From: Plicaturopsis crispa FD-325 SS-3
Taxonomy: Eukaryota > Basidiomycota > Agaricomycetes > Amylocorticiales > Amylocorticiaceae
Assembly: GCA_000827205.1 (NCBI GenBank)
Contig: KN832555.1
Coordinates: forward strand, 1,476,893-1,540,892
Reading direction: 5' to 3'
DNA: 64,000 nucleotides
Shown here piece by piece: positions 1 through 11,378 of the stretch; within the stretch, counting starts at the first letter, position 1; each line of letters opens with the position of its first letter. Both the position numbers and the translations under genes were made by a program. The notes beneath the pieces were generated by a model, which had not been told where the DNA came from, searched no databases, and saw nothing but the letters and a program-made list of their open reading frames with translations.

Positions 1-378
1 TTCTACGGGGCCTTATTTATCACCACCAGGACGCCTCTCAATCTCTTCCATACTCACGAAGCTCCGCGAGGCGGGGATCATGTCCCTCATGGTCGAGGGT
101 GGTGCCCGCATCATCAACGCTTTTCTCTCCGAGGCCGCCTTGTCCAGTCGTGGGGGTACAAGTATCGTAGATACCCTGATCGTGACTGTGGCCCCCGTAT
201 TCGTCGGGTCCGACGGAGTAGGCTATGGTCTCGGTGCCGCAGAGCAGGTAAGCATATTGGGATATGAACAAGCTACCTGTCTAACGGTGTACGTGTGGGT
301 TAGATGCCAGCATTGCGCCATCTGCGTACGGAGGTGCTGGGCAAGGATACAGTGGTAGCGCTCGCCGTCGGTTCTTAA
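1..378 (+). CDS. RIB7: RIB7, diaminohydroxyphosphoribosylamino-pyrimidine reductase (3' end only)
   Basis: The last two exons of a gene that begins left of the window. Coding exons are 2-247 and 304-378, with a GT-AG intron at 248-303 and stop TAA at 376-378. The visible 105 or so residues are the C-terminal half of the RibD_C reductase fold. They carry the family motif LMVEGGARIINAFL, then VDTLIVTVAPVFVG, and a final strand ending GKDTVVALAVGS. In fungi this NADPH-dependent enzyme reduces the ribosyl side chain of the pyrimidine intermediate made by GTP cyclohydrolase II, the second step of riboflavin synthesis, in the cytosol. The identification rests on the VEGG motif and the APVFVG strand, both strongly conserved. 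No disruption is seen in the visible part. Confidence 0.88.
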
Positions 379-1566
379 CGCGCGTTTGCGCATGCCAGCT
401 CTCAGGTATGATTGCCAATTTCATGAGAGTAACATGTTAATCTCTGGCTTGTACTTACAGACGAATGCCCGCTAGCATTGTTTGAAGAACGACTGGCAGT
501 GTCACTTTTCCTTCTTCGTTGTCCCCAGTCGATTTACCTTCTGGCCTTGTGTGCTAGCCTGCTTAGTGTTCAGACTCTCCCCATAATAGTTAATTGGTGC
601 GTCTGCCAGGAAGTTTAATGTGTATTTTTTTGTTCGCCGTTAAGTAAGCCTACCAAGCAGCCCCGGATGATTCACATCTGTTCATCAGTCTTTCTACGAT
701 ATACGGCGCCTATCACCCACGTATCGATCCCGACGCGAGCGGTCAGGCTACTAGGCGCCAATCTGCTTAACGGAGTCTCTTCCAGAACGGTATCGACGCA
801 AAAGAGGGCCCTGGCGCAGCAGCAGCGTGTAGACCGGGGATGTTTTCGAGGTTTCCCATCGGGGGAGAGTAATATGATTGATCTCGCATTTGCTACTACT
901 TAACCCCGTTTCTGTCGGTTCTATCTGTACTGTACCTGCCGACCATTCCCAACGTTCGACCTTGAGCGACGTATAATATTGGGCAATGCTCTGCAAGTTG
1001 CAATTACAACCTAGTCGATTTCTGTGTGACATGGGCCCGGGCGCGTCGTGGACGCGTAGATAACCGAGTCGGCGACATGATCGAAACATGATAAGCGAAA
1101 CCTCTCACGTCTCAACGACAACGTCAGCTATGACGACCTCCTCGAGCACCTGCCGCTATTTCGACTTGCTGTTTCTCTACGATCTGGGAACGTTTCGACG
1201 CTGCCGAAATTCCCCGTATTGCCCCGTCATCCGCCAGACTCGAAAGGACACAAACCGGGGCAGGCGTTTGGTCAGTTTGGTGTATGCTTTGCGGTTGCAC
1301 GCTTAGATGATGGCAAAAATGAAAAGCCATGACGGGTATCATGACAGCTATAGCCAGAGTTTTGGTCGGTTTTTGTGCCTCGATGATAGCCAAATATTGG
1401 TAGACTTTTCATTGGACTTGCTTTGGGACTTGCTTTCAACGTTCTGCACCCTTCTCCAGCTTGTCTTCCACACCACACTCGACGTCAACGATGGCGTCTG
1501 CAGCCTCCCTATAATCGATTAGTGCTGGTCACATACATTCTTGCAGGATCATCGCAGTGTTCCATA
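379..1566. other. Intergenic, RIB7 3' flank and RhoGEF promoter
   Basis: About 1.2 kb with no gene I can support. Several short open frames occur on both strands, but none has a recognisable motif or a splice-consistent extension. A GT-AG pair at roughly 408-460, just after the RIB7 stop, could be an intron in the 3' UTR. The right part should hold the promoter of the RhoGEF gene; a CTTGCAG acceptor-like site lies just upstream of its start codon, so a 5' UTR intron is possible. Confidence 0.5.
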
Positions 1567-4099
1567 ATGTCCCCCTGGTCTTTGGCTGCCAGGTGGCTCC
1601 CATTCGTGTCGAGCCCCAGTCCGATTCGCAGGTCTCGTTCGGCCGTATATCTGGACGACGGCGACATGATCGTGACCCCAGAGTTCGACTACCCGCTGTC
1701 GAGGCCGACTTTGAGACCGCAGACGCGCCTCCCGCTCCCGAGCGCGTGCAATTCGGACGGGTCAGCGATATCTACCGACAGTTCCTCGAATGGGCTGTCA
1801 GTGGACACTTCCTCGCCTTCGTGCTCGTCTTCGTCTAATAGCCATGCACATGCGGCTCTGAGTCCGAGTTCGAGTCTCTCCAGCTCGGATCATGAGAAAC
1901 GGCGCGAGCTTATCCACGCGCTGAACTATTCCCCCCCGCCAGCCGTCCCCGATCCCGACACTCTTCCGCAGACATCGCGGAAGTCGCGGAAACTGCGTAA
2001 AGCGCCACCGAAAGGTGCTGCACGGTCCAGCTCGTTCGTCCAGCTGTCGGATCTGAGTATGTCGCCGTCTCTCCCGACACACGCGCCCTCCTCGTGGAAT
2101 AACGCCCGTAATTCCCGAAATCTGTCCAAGGACCTACCGCCTGTGCCCTCGCCGACGAGTTGCGGCGAGGATCCGTATGGCCAGATAGAAATGGTATCCA
2201 CGCCAACGCCAACCGTGTCGACACTATCCGCTGGAACGACCTTGTCCGCATACTCGCAGACACCGCTCATCCGTCCAACCAGTCAGGTTCTGTCTTCGCC
2301 TCCTTCGCCGGTGGAAAATTCGTACCCCGCAGTGCCTCCCCCCCAGCGACGTGCGCGCAAGCTTTCCAAGCGCCGGCCTTCCCTGCCTGCTATTCCATCT
2401 GACTTTGGGTACACTACGCTGCCATCTCCCCCTCCCCCGCTTCCTACGTCCCCCGTTTCTCTTAACGATACAGATGGCGTTAGTCGTGCAAATGACGACA
2501 TACTTTCAACTGCGGTACCTCTCGCCAACGCTGGGAGCACTCATCCCATCCCAAATGACAGCGGCAAAGAGGATCATGCCGTACCAAGACGAAGGAGAAA
2601 ATCGTGGAGACCACGCAAATCTGCGAGTGAGTCTGGTCACGGATCTGTGCGACCCGACATCAATCACGGCGTAGCTCGCCGGGATAGCATATACACATCT
2701 ATGAGGACCTGGGCTCACGGATCCACGGAGGGTGGAACGGACGAGTCCCAGCCGGGCACACAGGAAACGCGAGAGGCGGAGGGGTGGGCACTCCCGCCTA
2801 TGCGCAATGGTTCTCCATTCCGTGTCAATACAGTAAGCTTTTGCAAAATGTCACTCTCTCAGCTCCGCTTACCCGATTGCATAGTCGCTGTCTCATCAAA
2901 AATGGCATACACGCTCTTCATATCTAAACTCTGGTGGGCCATTGTACTCTTCCGTGCCGTCCTCGCCGGCCCGCCCTAGTATGAACGCCAAATACAACAC
3001 CGACGCACTTGCGTCGTTTGCATGGACGGGGCTGACGACCGCTGGCATGGAGGACCACGAAAATGGCGAGAGCGGATGGGATTTCGGCGTCTGGGGTGAG
3101 GATGCGGGGCTGGATACCAGGCGGTGGACCCTCGCGACCGCCATGGGGAACGAGGACGTCTCGGATGAGGGCTTCGTCGAGGAGCTGGAACGCATGCGCA
3201 TCGTGATAGACGATGGGGATGTCGATGGTGACGATGGAACTGCCGAGGAAGAAGGCGATGAGAAGGCAGAAAAATGGCGGACCGCTAGGAGGGCACTTTT
3301 GTGTTGTCGAGAGCTCGTTATTACCGAGCGGAGGTATCAGGAAAATTTAAGGGCCTTGGTGGGCAGCTCCGTACGTAGTACTTTCGTCAGGTGTAGCGGT
3401 CGCGAACTAACATGCTATGCAAATCAGACGGCAGCGACGCCTCCACCTCCGCTGATGGCGTCGTATGTCCCGGCACTCCTCCGTGCATCCGAAACACTTC
3501 TTGCGCGCCTTGAGGATGATCCTAGTGCGTGGGGCGTAGCCACTGCGTTCATGGGCTGCGAAGAGGAGATTGGTGCCGCTATGATCGCATGGTGCGGGAT
3601 CGTCGGCGAATTCTTTGCGCCTGCGCCTGCCCCACATAGGTCTTCGGTCCTCCTCAAGCCTAAGCCGCAGTCAGACCCGACTAACACGGCCACTCTTGGG
3701 CGGACAACTGGGACTGGGCCCAGGCGAAGGACAGTGTCCGGTCGGGAAGCGTGGCGGAAAAGTCTTCCTGACCTTACGAAGAGCTTGAGTTGGGCTAGGG
3801 GGTCCAGCGTCGGGAAGGAGGGGAAGTCCCCGCGAAAGGCTAGTGTGCGTGAGCTCGCGATTCAGCCGACGCAGAGAATCATGCGATACGTGTTGCTGTA
3901 TCGTGGTACGTCAATCTTTTTCTGCGTATAAGTCGATGCCATACTCAGCTCCTTGAAAATTTTGGCAGATCTGCTGAAACATACCCCACCCAACTCGCCT
4001 TCGCGCGCGCTGGTTGAAGACGCACTTGGGGCTGCCCTGCGCATCGCACAGAAATGTGACCGCGCGCAAGGAAACGCTGCTTTTCTTCGGGCTCAGTAA
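1567..4099 (+). CDS. Rho guanine nucleotide exchange factor (DH domain) with long disordered N-terminus
   Basis: Four exons: 1567-2832, 2885-3370, 3428-3905 and 3969-4099; about 786 residues. Roughly the first 550 residues are Ser/Pro-rich and low in complexity, with poly-proline runs (for example near nt 2425-2450) that could bind SH3 or WW domains. A Dbl-homology domain follows, about residues 553-780. It starts at RRALLCCRELVITERRYQENL, the usual CR1 pattern of an ELI-TE helix, and includes QPTQRIMRYVLLYRDLLKHT, the CR3 helix signature. DH domains load GTP onto Rho-family GTPases and so steer polarity, the actin cytoskeleton and wall growth. Most Dbl GEFs have a PH domain after the DH. Here the frame ends about 40 residues after CR3, so none is present. 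The start codon was chosen as the first ATG of the open frame that agrees with the downstream splicing. Confidence 0.8.
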
Positions 4100-4682
4100 T
4101 TGCCCCGCGTACACCAAAATCCACAAACCTGCTTCAACCTGAAGCGCACGCAAGCCTCCTGTAATCGGGAACCGTCGACAAATACCCTTGGAATACCCTC
4201 ATCACCTCTTTGGATACCCCATCTCGCATTGCAATCCATCTATACACGACGTCTGCAAGACCGATATCGGAATACACACGCCCACAATCCGAAAACACCA
4301 TGTATCACTTCATGCCAACCGCGAGGCCCGATTTACCTGCTGCTGCTGCACTGTACGATAGAAGCATTCCAGACCGAATCGGTCACCTTTGCTATGTCCT
4401 GTCCTTGTCCTGTCCTTCCGACGTTTTGTCACTCGCTCTTTAGCTTTCACATTGCACTTTCTGATGTATTTTAACCTTACTAATTTAACATATCCTTGAG
4501 CGCACAAGTCGCATCCGTATCCTATTCAACTCAGCGTTTTACGCTGTGTGCACTTGGAAAATACAGAAATTAGAGTTGAGACAATTGGGAAACGACTTAC
4601 TATATCGCGCCGCGCCACAGGTTTTACGTACAGACTCAAGGCTCGCGGTAAGAAGGGAACTCGGTGTTTAGGATTGAACAAC
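4100..4682. other. Intergenic, RhoGEF 3' flank and FCP1 promoter
   Basis: 583 bases without a supportable gene. An open frame on the plus strand at 4100-4474 has no recognisable motif and lies where the RhoGEF 3' UTR is expected. No clear regulatory element was identified by eye. Confidence 0.5.
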
Positions 4683-7600
4683 ATGTCGAGCCCTACGGAG
4701 CTCTACCTGCCTCAGTCGTTTCCCTATCCTATCAAGGTAGTCTCTCTCGACGTAAATCCTGCTGCAAATGTCGAACGCGGAACACGCCTCCTCAGCTATT
4801 CGTTCGTTCATCTCCCCGCATCCCCTAGCGCACAACCCGAGACCCGATTCGGAACATGGGACGCCTCGGTCGAGGGCACCCTCGATGCGTGGAAAGTCAA
4901 GAAGGGCGACGTGATTTCGGAGCGGAGAGGGAGAGAGAAACCCGTCGTGCTCATCACCGAGCCCTGCAAACATGGCGTGCAGATCGGCGGCCTCTGTGGG
5001 CTCTGTGGAAAGGACATGACCGAGTATGTGCAAATCCTTCTGGTATCCGGATGTTCCTCACCATTTCCTGGTAGTTATGACTATACGGGGTTCTCAGACG
5101 CGTCTCGCGCCTCGATTCAGATGACCCACTCTGCCTTTGGGCCCACCGTGTCGTTCGAAGAGGCCCAACGGATCGAACGGGAGACCGCGGAACACCTGCT
5201 GAAGTCGCGCAAACTCTCTCTTATTGTTGATCTGGACCAAACCATCGTGCACGCAACCGTCGATCCCACAGTGGGCGACTGGATAGCCGAAGGCGAAGCA
5301 TGGGAAGCAAGGCAGGCCCAGAAAGCCGCATCCGCTAGCAAGCACGAGGGCAAGGACGACTCGGATGACTCGGACGATACTCTATCCGACTCTGAAGACG
5401 AATGTAATCCCAACTGGGAGGCCCTCAAGGACGTCAAGAAGTTCAGGCTTGGACCGGAATCATTTGGTGCTCCCCCGTCCCGGAACGGTAAGGGCAAGCA
5501 GAAGCTCGAAAACGACGGGTGCATGTACTACATCAAACCACGGTATGAGTCCCTCATGCTCACCCGGACACTATCTGAATCAATAAAAGGCCCGGCTGGA
5601 AAGATTTCCTGCGAAATATCGCTACTAAATACGAAATGCACGTGTACACAATGGGTACGCGAGCATACGCCGAGGAGGTCTGCGCTGCAATTGATCCAGA
5701 TGGGAAGATCTTCGGCGGTCGACTTCTCAGTAGAGACGAGAGTGGCAGTAAGTCCCTGTGTAGTCACTATGGGCGTTTAACCGGCTAACACGGTCGTGCC
5801 AAGGTCTTACACAGAAGAGCCTACAACGCCTATTTCCCTGCGACACATCTATGGTTGTAATCATTGATGATCGAGCGGACGTTTGGGAATGGAGTCCAAA
5901 TCTCCTTAAAGTTATTCCTTGTCAGTGACTCAAGCTTCACCCTAATCGCCTCACTCTCACTGACTCTATGTGCCCAGATGATTTTTTTATTGGCATCGGG
6001 GACATAAACTCCTCCTTTTTGCCCAAGATCCAACCTATAACCGCGACAGTCCCCTCTCAGCAGCCGCCAGCGAGATCTCCAGCAGAAAACTCCAGTGCAT
6101 CGGGAAGCTCCCCCTCACCGTCATCATCACAATCTCCCCCTCCCTCTCCCTTCTCTGCATCCACTCTAGGTAGTGACACTACACCGCCTAGCTCACCGAG
6201 CCCTTCGACGTCTGCAGGAGAAATATCCCAGGATGCAATGCTGACCCAAAACTCGGCCGCTTTGGAAGCACAGCTCGAGGAACGGCCACTGGCGCGCCAG
6301 CAGGAGCGGTTACAGGACGAGGCTGACGGGGACGCAGAAAAGGCTAGTGAGGAAGCGTCCGCGGAGCAAGATAGGAAAGGCAAGGGCAAAGAGCGAGCTG
6401 AGGGTGCTGATAATGTGACTACGCGGACCCAAAGCCATACCCCGGAGAAACATGCCCGAAAGGCGCTACTCAAGAACGACGACTACGAACTTCAACGTCT
6501 CAGCGGTGTGAGTCTTGCTTTTTGACGGCTTCATTGGGTCGTCTACTGATCATTCTAACTGTCGCGAATTCTAGTTACTAGAAGAGGTCCATTCTCGGTT
6601 TTTCAGCGCATATGACAGTCGGTCGCCAAATGATAAGTCGAAGGCACGCAGACCTCGAGACCCTCCGCCTAAAGTACCGTACGATGTCACCGTAAGTGTC
6701 CTACTGTCTCTCCATGCTGCATTATTCACATCTTGCAATCCAGAGCATCATTCCCGCTATCCGCTCAGAAGCCCTACAAGGCGTGCACATCCTGTTCTCG
6801 AGCGTGATTCCTTTGGACACGCGGCCGGAGGCGACAGAAATATGGCGCATGGCGTACATGTTCGGTGCGACATGTACAACGGAACTTTCGTCGCGTGTCA
6901 CCCACGTCGTCGCTGCGAAGGTACGCTGTCATATCGCACTGTTCCCATATTCTCCGATTTAATCAAGCAATTCGTCTGGTAGCGCGGCACTGTGAAAGTG
7001 GACGCAGCCCGCCGGCGTGGCGGAGTACACATCGTATGGCTCTCGTGGTTTACCGACTCCATAGCCCTGTGGAGACGACAAGACGAAACTCCCTACTTCC
7101 TCGACGATCCGCCGGCTCCCAACACCTCGTCGTCTGCGCACCAGATATCGTCCGACCCCGAGCCAGACTCAGACGATTGGGACGGCACAGACGATGTGGA
7201 CGACGCCGACAAGGGTGCTGCGAAGGGCACGGGCATGGACCTGGAGCTCGGAACAATCGACTGGAACGATATTAACAACGAGGTGGACGCTGCTATGAAC
7301 GAGAGCGACGACGACGAGGATGAGGAGGACGAGACGCGGAGCGAGAAGAGCACGCGCTCGGAAGACGGCAGTGAAACGAATAGTAACGCTAGGTTCGTCT
7401 TTATGAAGCTGCCAACCCTCGGTTTGGGTATATACGAACGCACTGCTAATTCACAGACAATGAACCGTCCGCGCATTTTTCCCGTCAGTCACAGCACAAC
7501 GTCCAGTCCGCGGCACAAGCGTAAGCGGAGGAGCATCACACCGTCCAATCCGACAGATCCTGCCGAGGAAGGGTTGCGGTCCCCGCTAGCAAAGCGGAAG

Positions 7601-7792
7601 CGGCTGGCCGCGGAAAGGACAGGCTATTCGAAATTGAAGGAGGCGATCAGCGCAGATGAAGTTGGCTCGGTGGAAAAGGAGGGGACCGAGGGTGATGACG
7701 CGAGTAGTATCGGTGGTGAGGACGACGAGGATGAGGCGGAGGCGGACGACGACGATTTCTTGGCTCGGGAGCTGGAGGAAGAGTGGGGGTAG
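4683..7792 (+). CDS. FCP1: FCP1, RNA polymerase II CTD phosphatase
   Basis: Eight exons: 4683-5023, 5075-5542, 5590-5747, 5804-5920, 5978-6507, 6575-6691, 6744-6920 and 6983-7792; about 905 residues. The catalytic FCPH domain carries VDLDQTIVHATVDP. Asp166 and Asp168 are the nucleophile and acid/base of the DxDxT motif, and a later IIDDRADVW supplies the Mg-binding aspartates. A Cys-rich stretch (CKHGVQIGGLCGLCGKDM) precedes it. A BRCT domain (about residues 578-670) follows, with GVHILFSS and WLSWF motifs, and the tail is acidic, ending DDDDFLARELEEEWG. This matches Fcp1 from N- to C-terminus. Fcp1 removes Ser2 phosphates from the Pol II C-terminal domain so that polymerase can be recycled. 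It is a nuclear, essential enzyme in yeasts. The acidic tail is expected to contact TFIIF or TFIIB. A Ser/Pro-rich insert lies between catalytic and BRCT parts. Confidence 0.93.
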
Positions 7793-8070
7793 CCCGGAGG
7801 ACTTCGTGCGTCGACGGACTCATTTTTTTTGGTTCACTTATTGGTTTCCTCGGGTGCATGACTGCAAGTCTCAACTAGACTAAGACTGATTCTGTATTTC
7901 CGTTCTGTATAAATTTCCTGTGTCCATAGTAATACGACGTCCAGCGCCGACACATCGCGGCTGACCGAAAACACATCTTATCTTTCCACCACAATTCCAC
8001 CACAGCTGGACTGCGGCGAAATAATTTCCTGGTTCCATTTCCCTTTTGCTGATACTCAGGCAACACTTAT

Positions 8071-8974
8071 ATGACACAAATGCCTACTCCTGCACATACG
8101 CCTCAGCACGGCCCTCATCATGCTCCCATGCCGCCCCCCGGGCCAGCATGGCCCATACCGACGTTCTCCGTACGCATCGAAGATCTCGCACATCCAGGAG
8201 CATCCCTCTTCCTCGGTGCGGTCCAGCTGCTACCGGCGATGCAGGCAGTCGTGGTCGCGAGTTTCGAGAACATGTACACGCACGAAGACGTGCCCACACA
8301 GTCAGCATGATCAAGTTGCAATGCTCCAGCGTTCCCCCTCTGAAACCGCGTGCGATCTGCAGTGTGGAAACTATCCTACTGGTTCTACGTCCAATGGATG
8401 GCGTAGCATACACCACCGGCACACATTCTGCGAAGGAAATCCATTTCTCGCTGGACCACGTCGTCAACTCGAACGATCCGGCCGACGCAGCGAAGGTGCG
8501 CAAGGAAATCCTGGGCGTGCTGACGCATGAAGTGGTGCACTGCTACCAGTACGACGCCAAGGGCACTGCACCAGGCGGGCTCATCGAGGGCGTTGCCGGT
8601 ACGCTCCCACCCCCATATCCAACTGCTCAGTCTTGACTCTGACGTGCTCGTGCAACCTCGCAGACTGGGTGCGTCTATGCGCCGGCCTCGCACCTCGGCA
8701 CTGGACGCACAAGCCCGGCGAGAAATGGGACGCCGGTTACGCTGCGACCGCCTTCTTCCTCGCCTGGCTCAACAAGCGTTATAAGGCCGACACGGTGCGC
8801 CGCCTGAACAAGGCTTTGAACGACCGCAAGTACGACGAGGATCGCACATGGAAGGAAGTGACCGGCTACAGTATCCAGACGCTATGGGGTGCATATTGCG
8901 AGGAACGGGGCGTGGTGAGCGGGCGGGCGCTGTGGGATAGGACGGTTGTGTACGTGACGGCGAATCCTCAATGA
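8071..8974 (+). CDS. Plant basic secretory protein (BSP)-family zinc peptidase
   Basis: Three exons: 8071-8300, 8363-8598 and 8664-8974; about 258 residues. The core matches the BSP family. It has GVAYTTG, then KEIHFSLDHV, the metal-binding helix HEVVHCYQYD (HExxH with a downstream aspartate), GGLIEGVADWVRL, a WDAGY stretch, and FFLAWL. The two histidines and the glutamate of HExxH would hold zinc and activate water, so the protein is probably a peptidase. Plant members are secreted, wall-associated pathogenesis proteins. The fungal N-terminus here is Pro/His-rich and lacks a hydrophobic signal peptide, so an intracellular or unconventional location is likelier. The substrate is unknown. All splice phases agree and the family motif is continuous across both introns. 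Confidence 0.82.
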
Positions 8975-9273
8975 GATACCCCAAATTTCCAGGCCATTTT
9001 CTGCAACGGTTTTTGTCGGTGAAACTATTTCACATTATTATTTGTTATGTGCACAAGTCAATAATTTATTTGAAGCTCTAGCAATTATCCCACTGCCGAT
9101 CCAAAACGTCGCATGACGTCGATGTCCGTCGAGTTTAAATTCCAGGTTAAACTTCAGGTTTATAGGCAATCCGCCTTTTGCTCTTCTCTTTGTATCATTG
9201 TATGCTCGCCCGCATTTCACTGTCTTCTTCCCTCAGATTTACCGCCTTCAACATTCCAGCACATAAATTCGCT

Positions 9274-10068
9274 ATGTCCACCAAAGCCGGAACCGCAAAG
9301 GACCCTAACGCGAACGCGTCAGGCCTCACCCCAGAAGTGTCGCGCGCTCTCGAGGAACGCACGGAGAAACTGCAGCCGCACGAGGAGCGCATCGTGCGCG
9401 CCATCAAAGAGGTGAGCATGCAACTGTCTCTCTCAAGCCAATTGACTTACACTGTGTGGCTCAGATGTATGGATGCAAGCCCCAGGCTGTGAGTATGCCT
9501 GCGACGCCTTCGCGCAATTGTACTGACGGTTCGGCTGTGTATGCAGGATACGTTTGACGTGTACACCACCGATGGGGTTTTCCATGACCCGGTCGGGTAC
9601 GCGCAAGGCGCGGCGTCTGTACGCGCTCAGTTCGTTGGTCTCGCTAAGGTAGACGCGTCCTCCTTTCCAGTCCCGTCCTCGCGACTCACGCGCTTTCCGT
9701 GGTCCAGCTGTTCCCGCGTGCAGACCTTCCAAAGTTCCGCGTGCTGGCCAATCCCCTCGGCGTGCCGGATAGCACGATTCTCATTGACCAGGACGTCGCG
9801 TACTACCGCAACGCTGAAAGCAAGGAACCCACCAAGGCACGTTTAATCTGCGTCATCCTCGGTCGCGCGCTGGTACTGAATAAATAAACAGACGGTCAAC
9901 TCGCTCCTTACACTGGAGACCGACGGGGCACACCTTGTGACCCGCCACACCGAGGAGTGGGACCACAATAAGCAGACGCTCAGCGAAGACGGTTTCTTCG
10001 GAATGTTAAACGAGGCTCGCAAGAAGACCACCGCGGGCTTGACGGATATGTTTGTTGGGAAGACCTGA
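9274..10068 (+). CDS. SnoaL/NTF2-fold small protein, function unknown
   Basis: Five exons: 9274-9411, 9465-9488, 9547-9648, 9708-9836 and 9892-10068; 189 residues. The middle part reads as a cone-shaped NTF2/SnoaL-like fold: an N-terminal helix, the segment DTFDVYTTDGVFHDPVGYAQG, a short helix, then antiparallel strands ending in RHTEEWDHN. Such proteins act as isomerases, cyclases or plain ligand carriers, and no catalytic assignment is possible here. It resembles conserved hypothetical proteins of fungi, from my memory of the family pattern. Exon 2 is only 24 nt. The last intron (9837-9891) begins with GC, not GT: AAG|GCACGT, the usual context for GC-AG introns. The GT three bases further on breaks the frame. 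Confidence 0.68.
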
Positions 10069-10257
10069 AAGACTCTAAGCTGCACGAGTAATCGTTGGGG
10101 GTGAAGAAGTGTACGATAGAATCGGAAGACTCGTTACAACAATATTGTACAATTCGACCAGAACTCGACTGAAGAACAATACTTGGGGGCAGAAAGCGAT
10201 ACAAGATAACCAAAAAAGTAGACAAGAAAAGAAACTGAAAGCTACATAGTAGTCACT

Positions 10258-11083
10258 CTACGTGAACGTCTCCCCGATGGCGAAGTGCACTAAATCCCCT
10301 TCGCCTAACGTCAATCGGACGGTCAACCTGGGGTCGATCCTGATGGGAGCGCTTCCACCGATGTAAAAGTCGCCGCGCGTGAATCCCCTCGTAAGCGCGG
10401 CAGCCTCTTCGTCTGTCAGCGGGCGCGGGCGCATGTCCTCCGCGCGCGGCCGCTTACTCGGGCGGAACGTGCTCGTCGACGCGCCGGTGAAAGCCCCGTT
10501 GTAATCATAATACTGCTGGTGTGAAAGGTTCGGCGCAGCGGTCGCTGCAGACACGGAGGGCTGCGGCGCGGCGTAGAGCGGGGTGGCGAACGTGGTGACG
10601 GAGGTGTGGTGCGGGTGCGGGGTGTGCTGATCAGGCGCATCCGGGTCGGGGTACGCGCATGAGGCGCCGAGGCCGCGCTTCAGGCAGCTCTGGAGGAATT
10701 GTCAGGCCCAATGTACACAGTGCGCAAGAGGAGGGCGGACCTGGCACGGCAGCACTTCGCTGCATCGAGTCTTGCCCGTGTGGCATGCTACGCACGCACG
10801 GCGTACGGACGGCGCTTTCGCTAGATGCAGATCGATGATCAGTATCCAACCGCAGAAATTTAATGAACAGCCGAGCATCCACACCTTTCCGGCCGCTCTC
10901 GCTCGATGGCGTCGACTGCTGCTGTTGTTGTTGTTGCTGTTGCTGTTGCTGCTGGTCGAGGCCTACGACATTTCCAACCTGGACCTGCTGCGACGGATCG
11001 ATGGGGAGCTGCTGCTGCTGCTGCTGATGCTGAAGAGAAGGGTCGTGTGCAGGAGCCCCAGCATCTGGTTGCATAGCGGACAT
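10258..11083 (-). CDS. Zn2Cys6 binuclear-cluster protein, putative transcription factor
   Basis: Three exons on the minus strand: 11083-10885, 10820-10741 and 10689-10258; about 236 residues. After a Gln-rich N-terminus with runs of six and thirteen glutamines comes a complete fungal binuclear cluster, RRACVACHTGKTRCSEVLPC then QSCLKRG...SC (spacing C-x2-C-x6-C-x5-C-x2-C-x6-C), about residues 77-110. Two introns fall around the cluster, and splicing is needed to rebuild it. The rest is low complexity with a short conserved-looking C-terminus. The usual fungal-specific middle homology region is absent, so this is a compact factor. The gene is divergent from the bHLH gene, 295 bp away, so both may be controlled from one promoter. 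The regulatory target cannot be inferred. Confidence 0.85.
10916..10954. repeat. Interrupted CAG/CAA microsatellite coding for poly-glutamine
   Basis: Thirteen glutamine codons in a row, a mix of CAG and CAA on the minus strand, inside exon 1 of the Zn2Cys6 gene. A second, shorter Gln run (with a histidine inside) lies at about 11009-11036. Such tracts vary in length between strains and can tune activation strength. Confidence 0.85.
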
Positions 11084-11378
11084 TATTGGGAAATCGGACG
11101 GGCGGCGACGGGGGTGTGGCGGACGGACGGGCGGGTGGGGCGGTGTGTTATTTTTTTTGAGGATGTTTTGCGGCGGGCGGAGCTTGAATCTGCGTCGGGT
11201 AACGCCGCAGAGGCCGGAAAAGACCCGGCTATGAGATTAGCCGAACCGAGTGTCAGGCCCCGTACCCCGCAGATTTCATTTTACTTGCATGTCACTCGAT
11301 GCAGACGGTCGCATTATTCGCGTTCAACATCCCAACACAGCGCACGACTCCTCTTGATCTCGTACCACCACCATCGCC
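11084..11378. promoter_or_regulatory. Shared divergent promoter of Zn2Cys6 and bHLH genes
   Basis: 295 bp separate the two start codons, which point away from each other. Both genes must take their core promoters from this stretch. No binding site was confirmed by eye. The call rests on gene geometry alone. Confidence 0.5.

Noticed and set aside
7393-7456. A GT...AG pair that could be an intron in the last exon of FCP1
   Set aside because: Splicing it shifts the frame to a stop two codons later and would remove the conserved acidic tail. The unspliced frame is open to a family-typical end.
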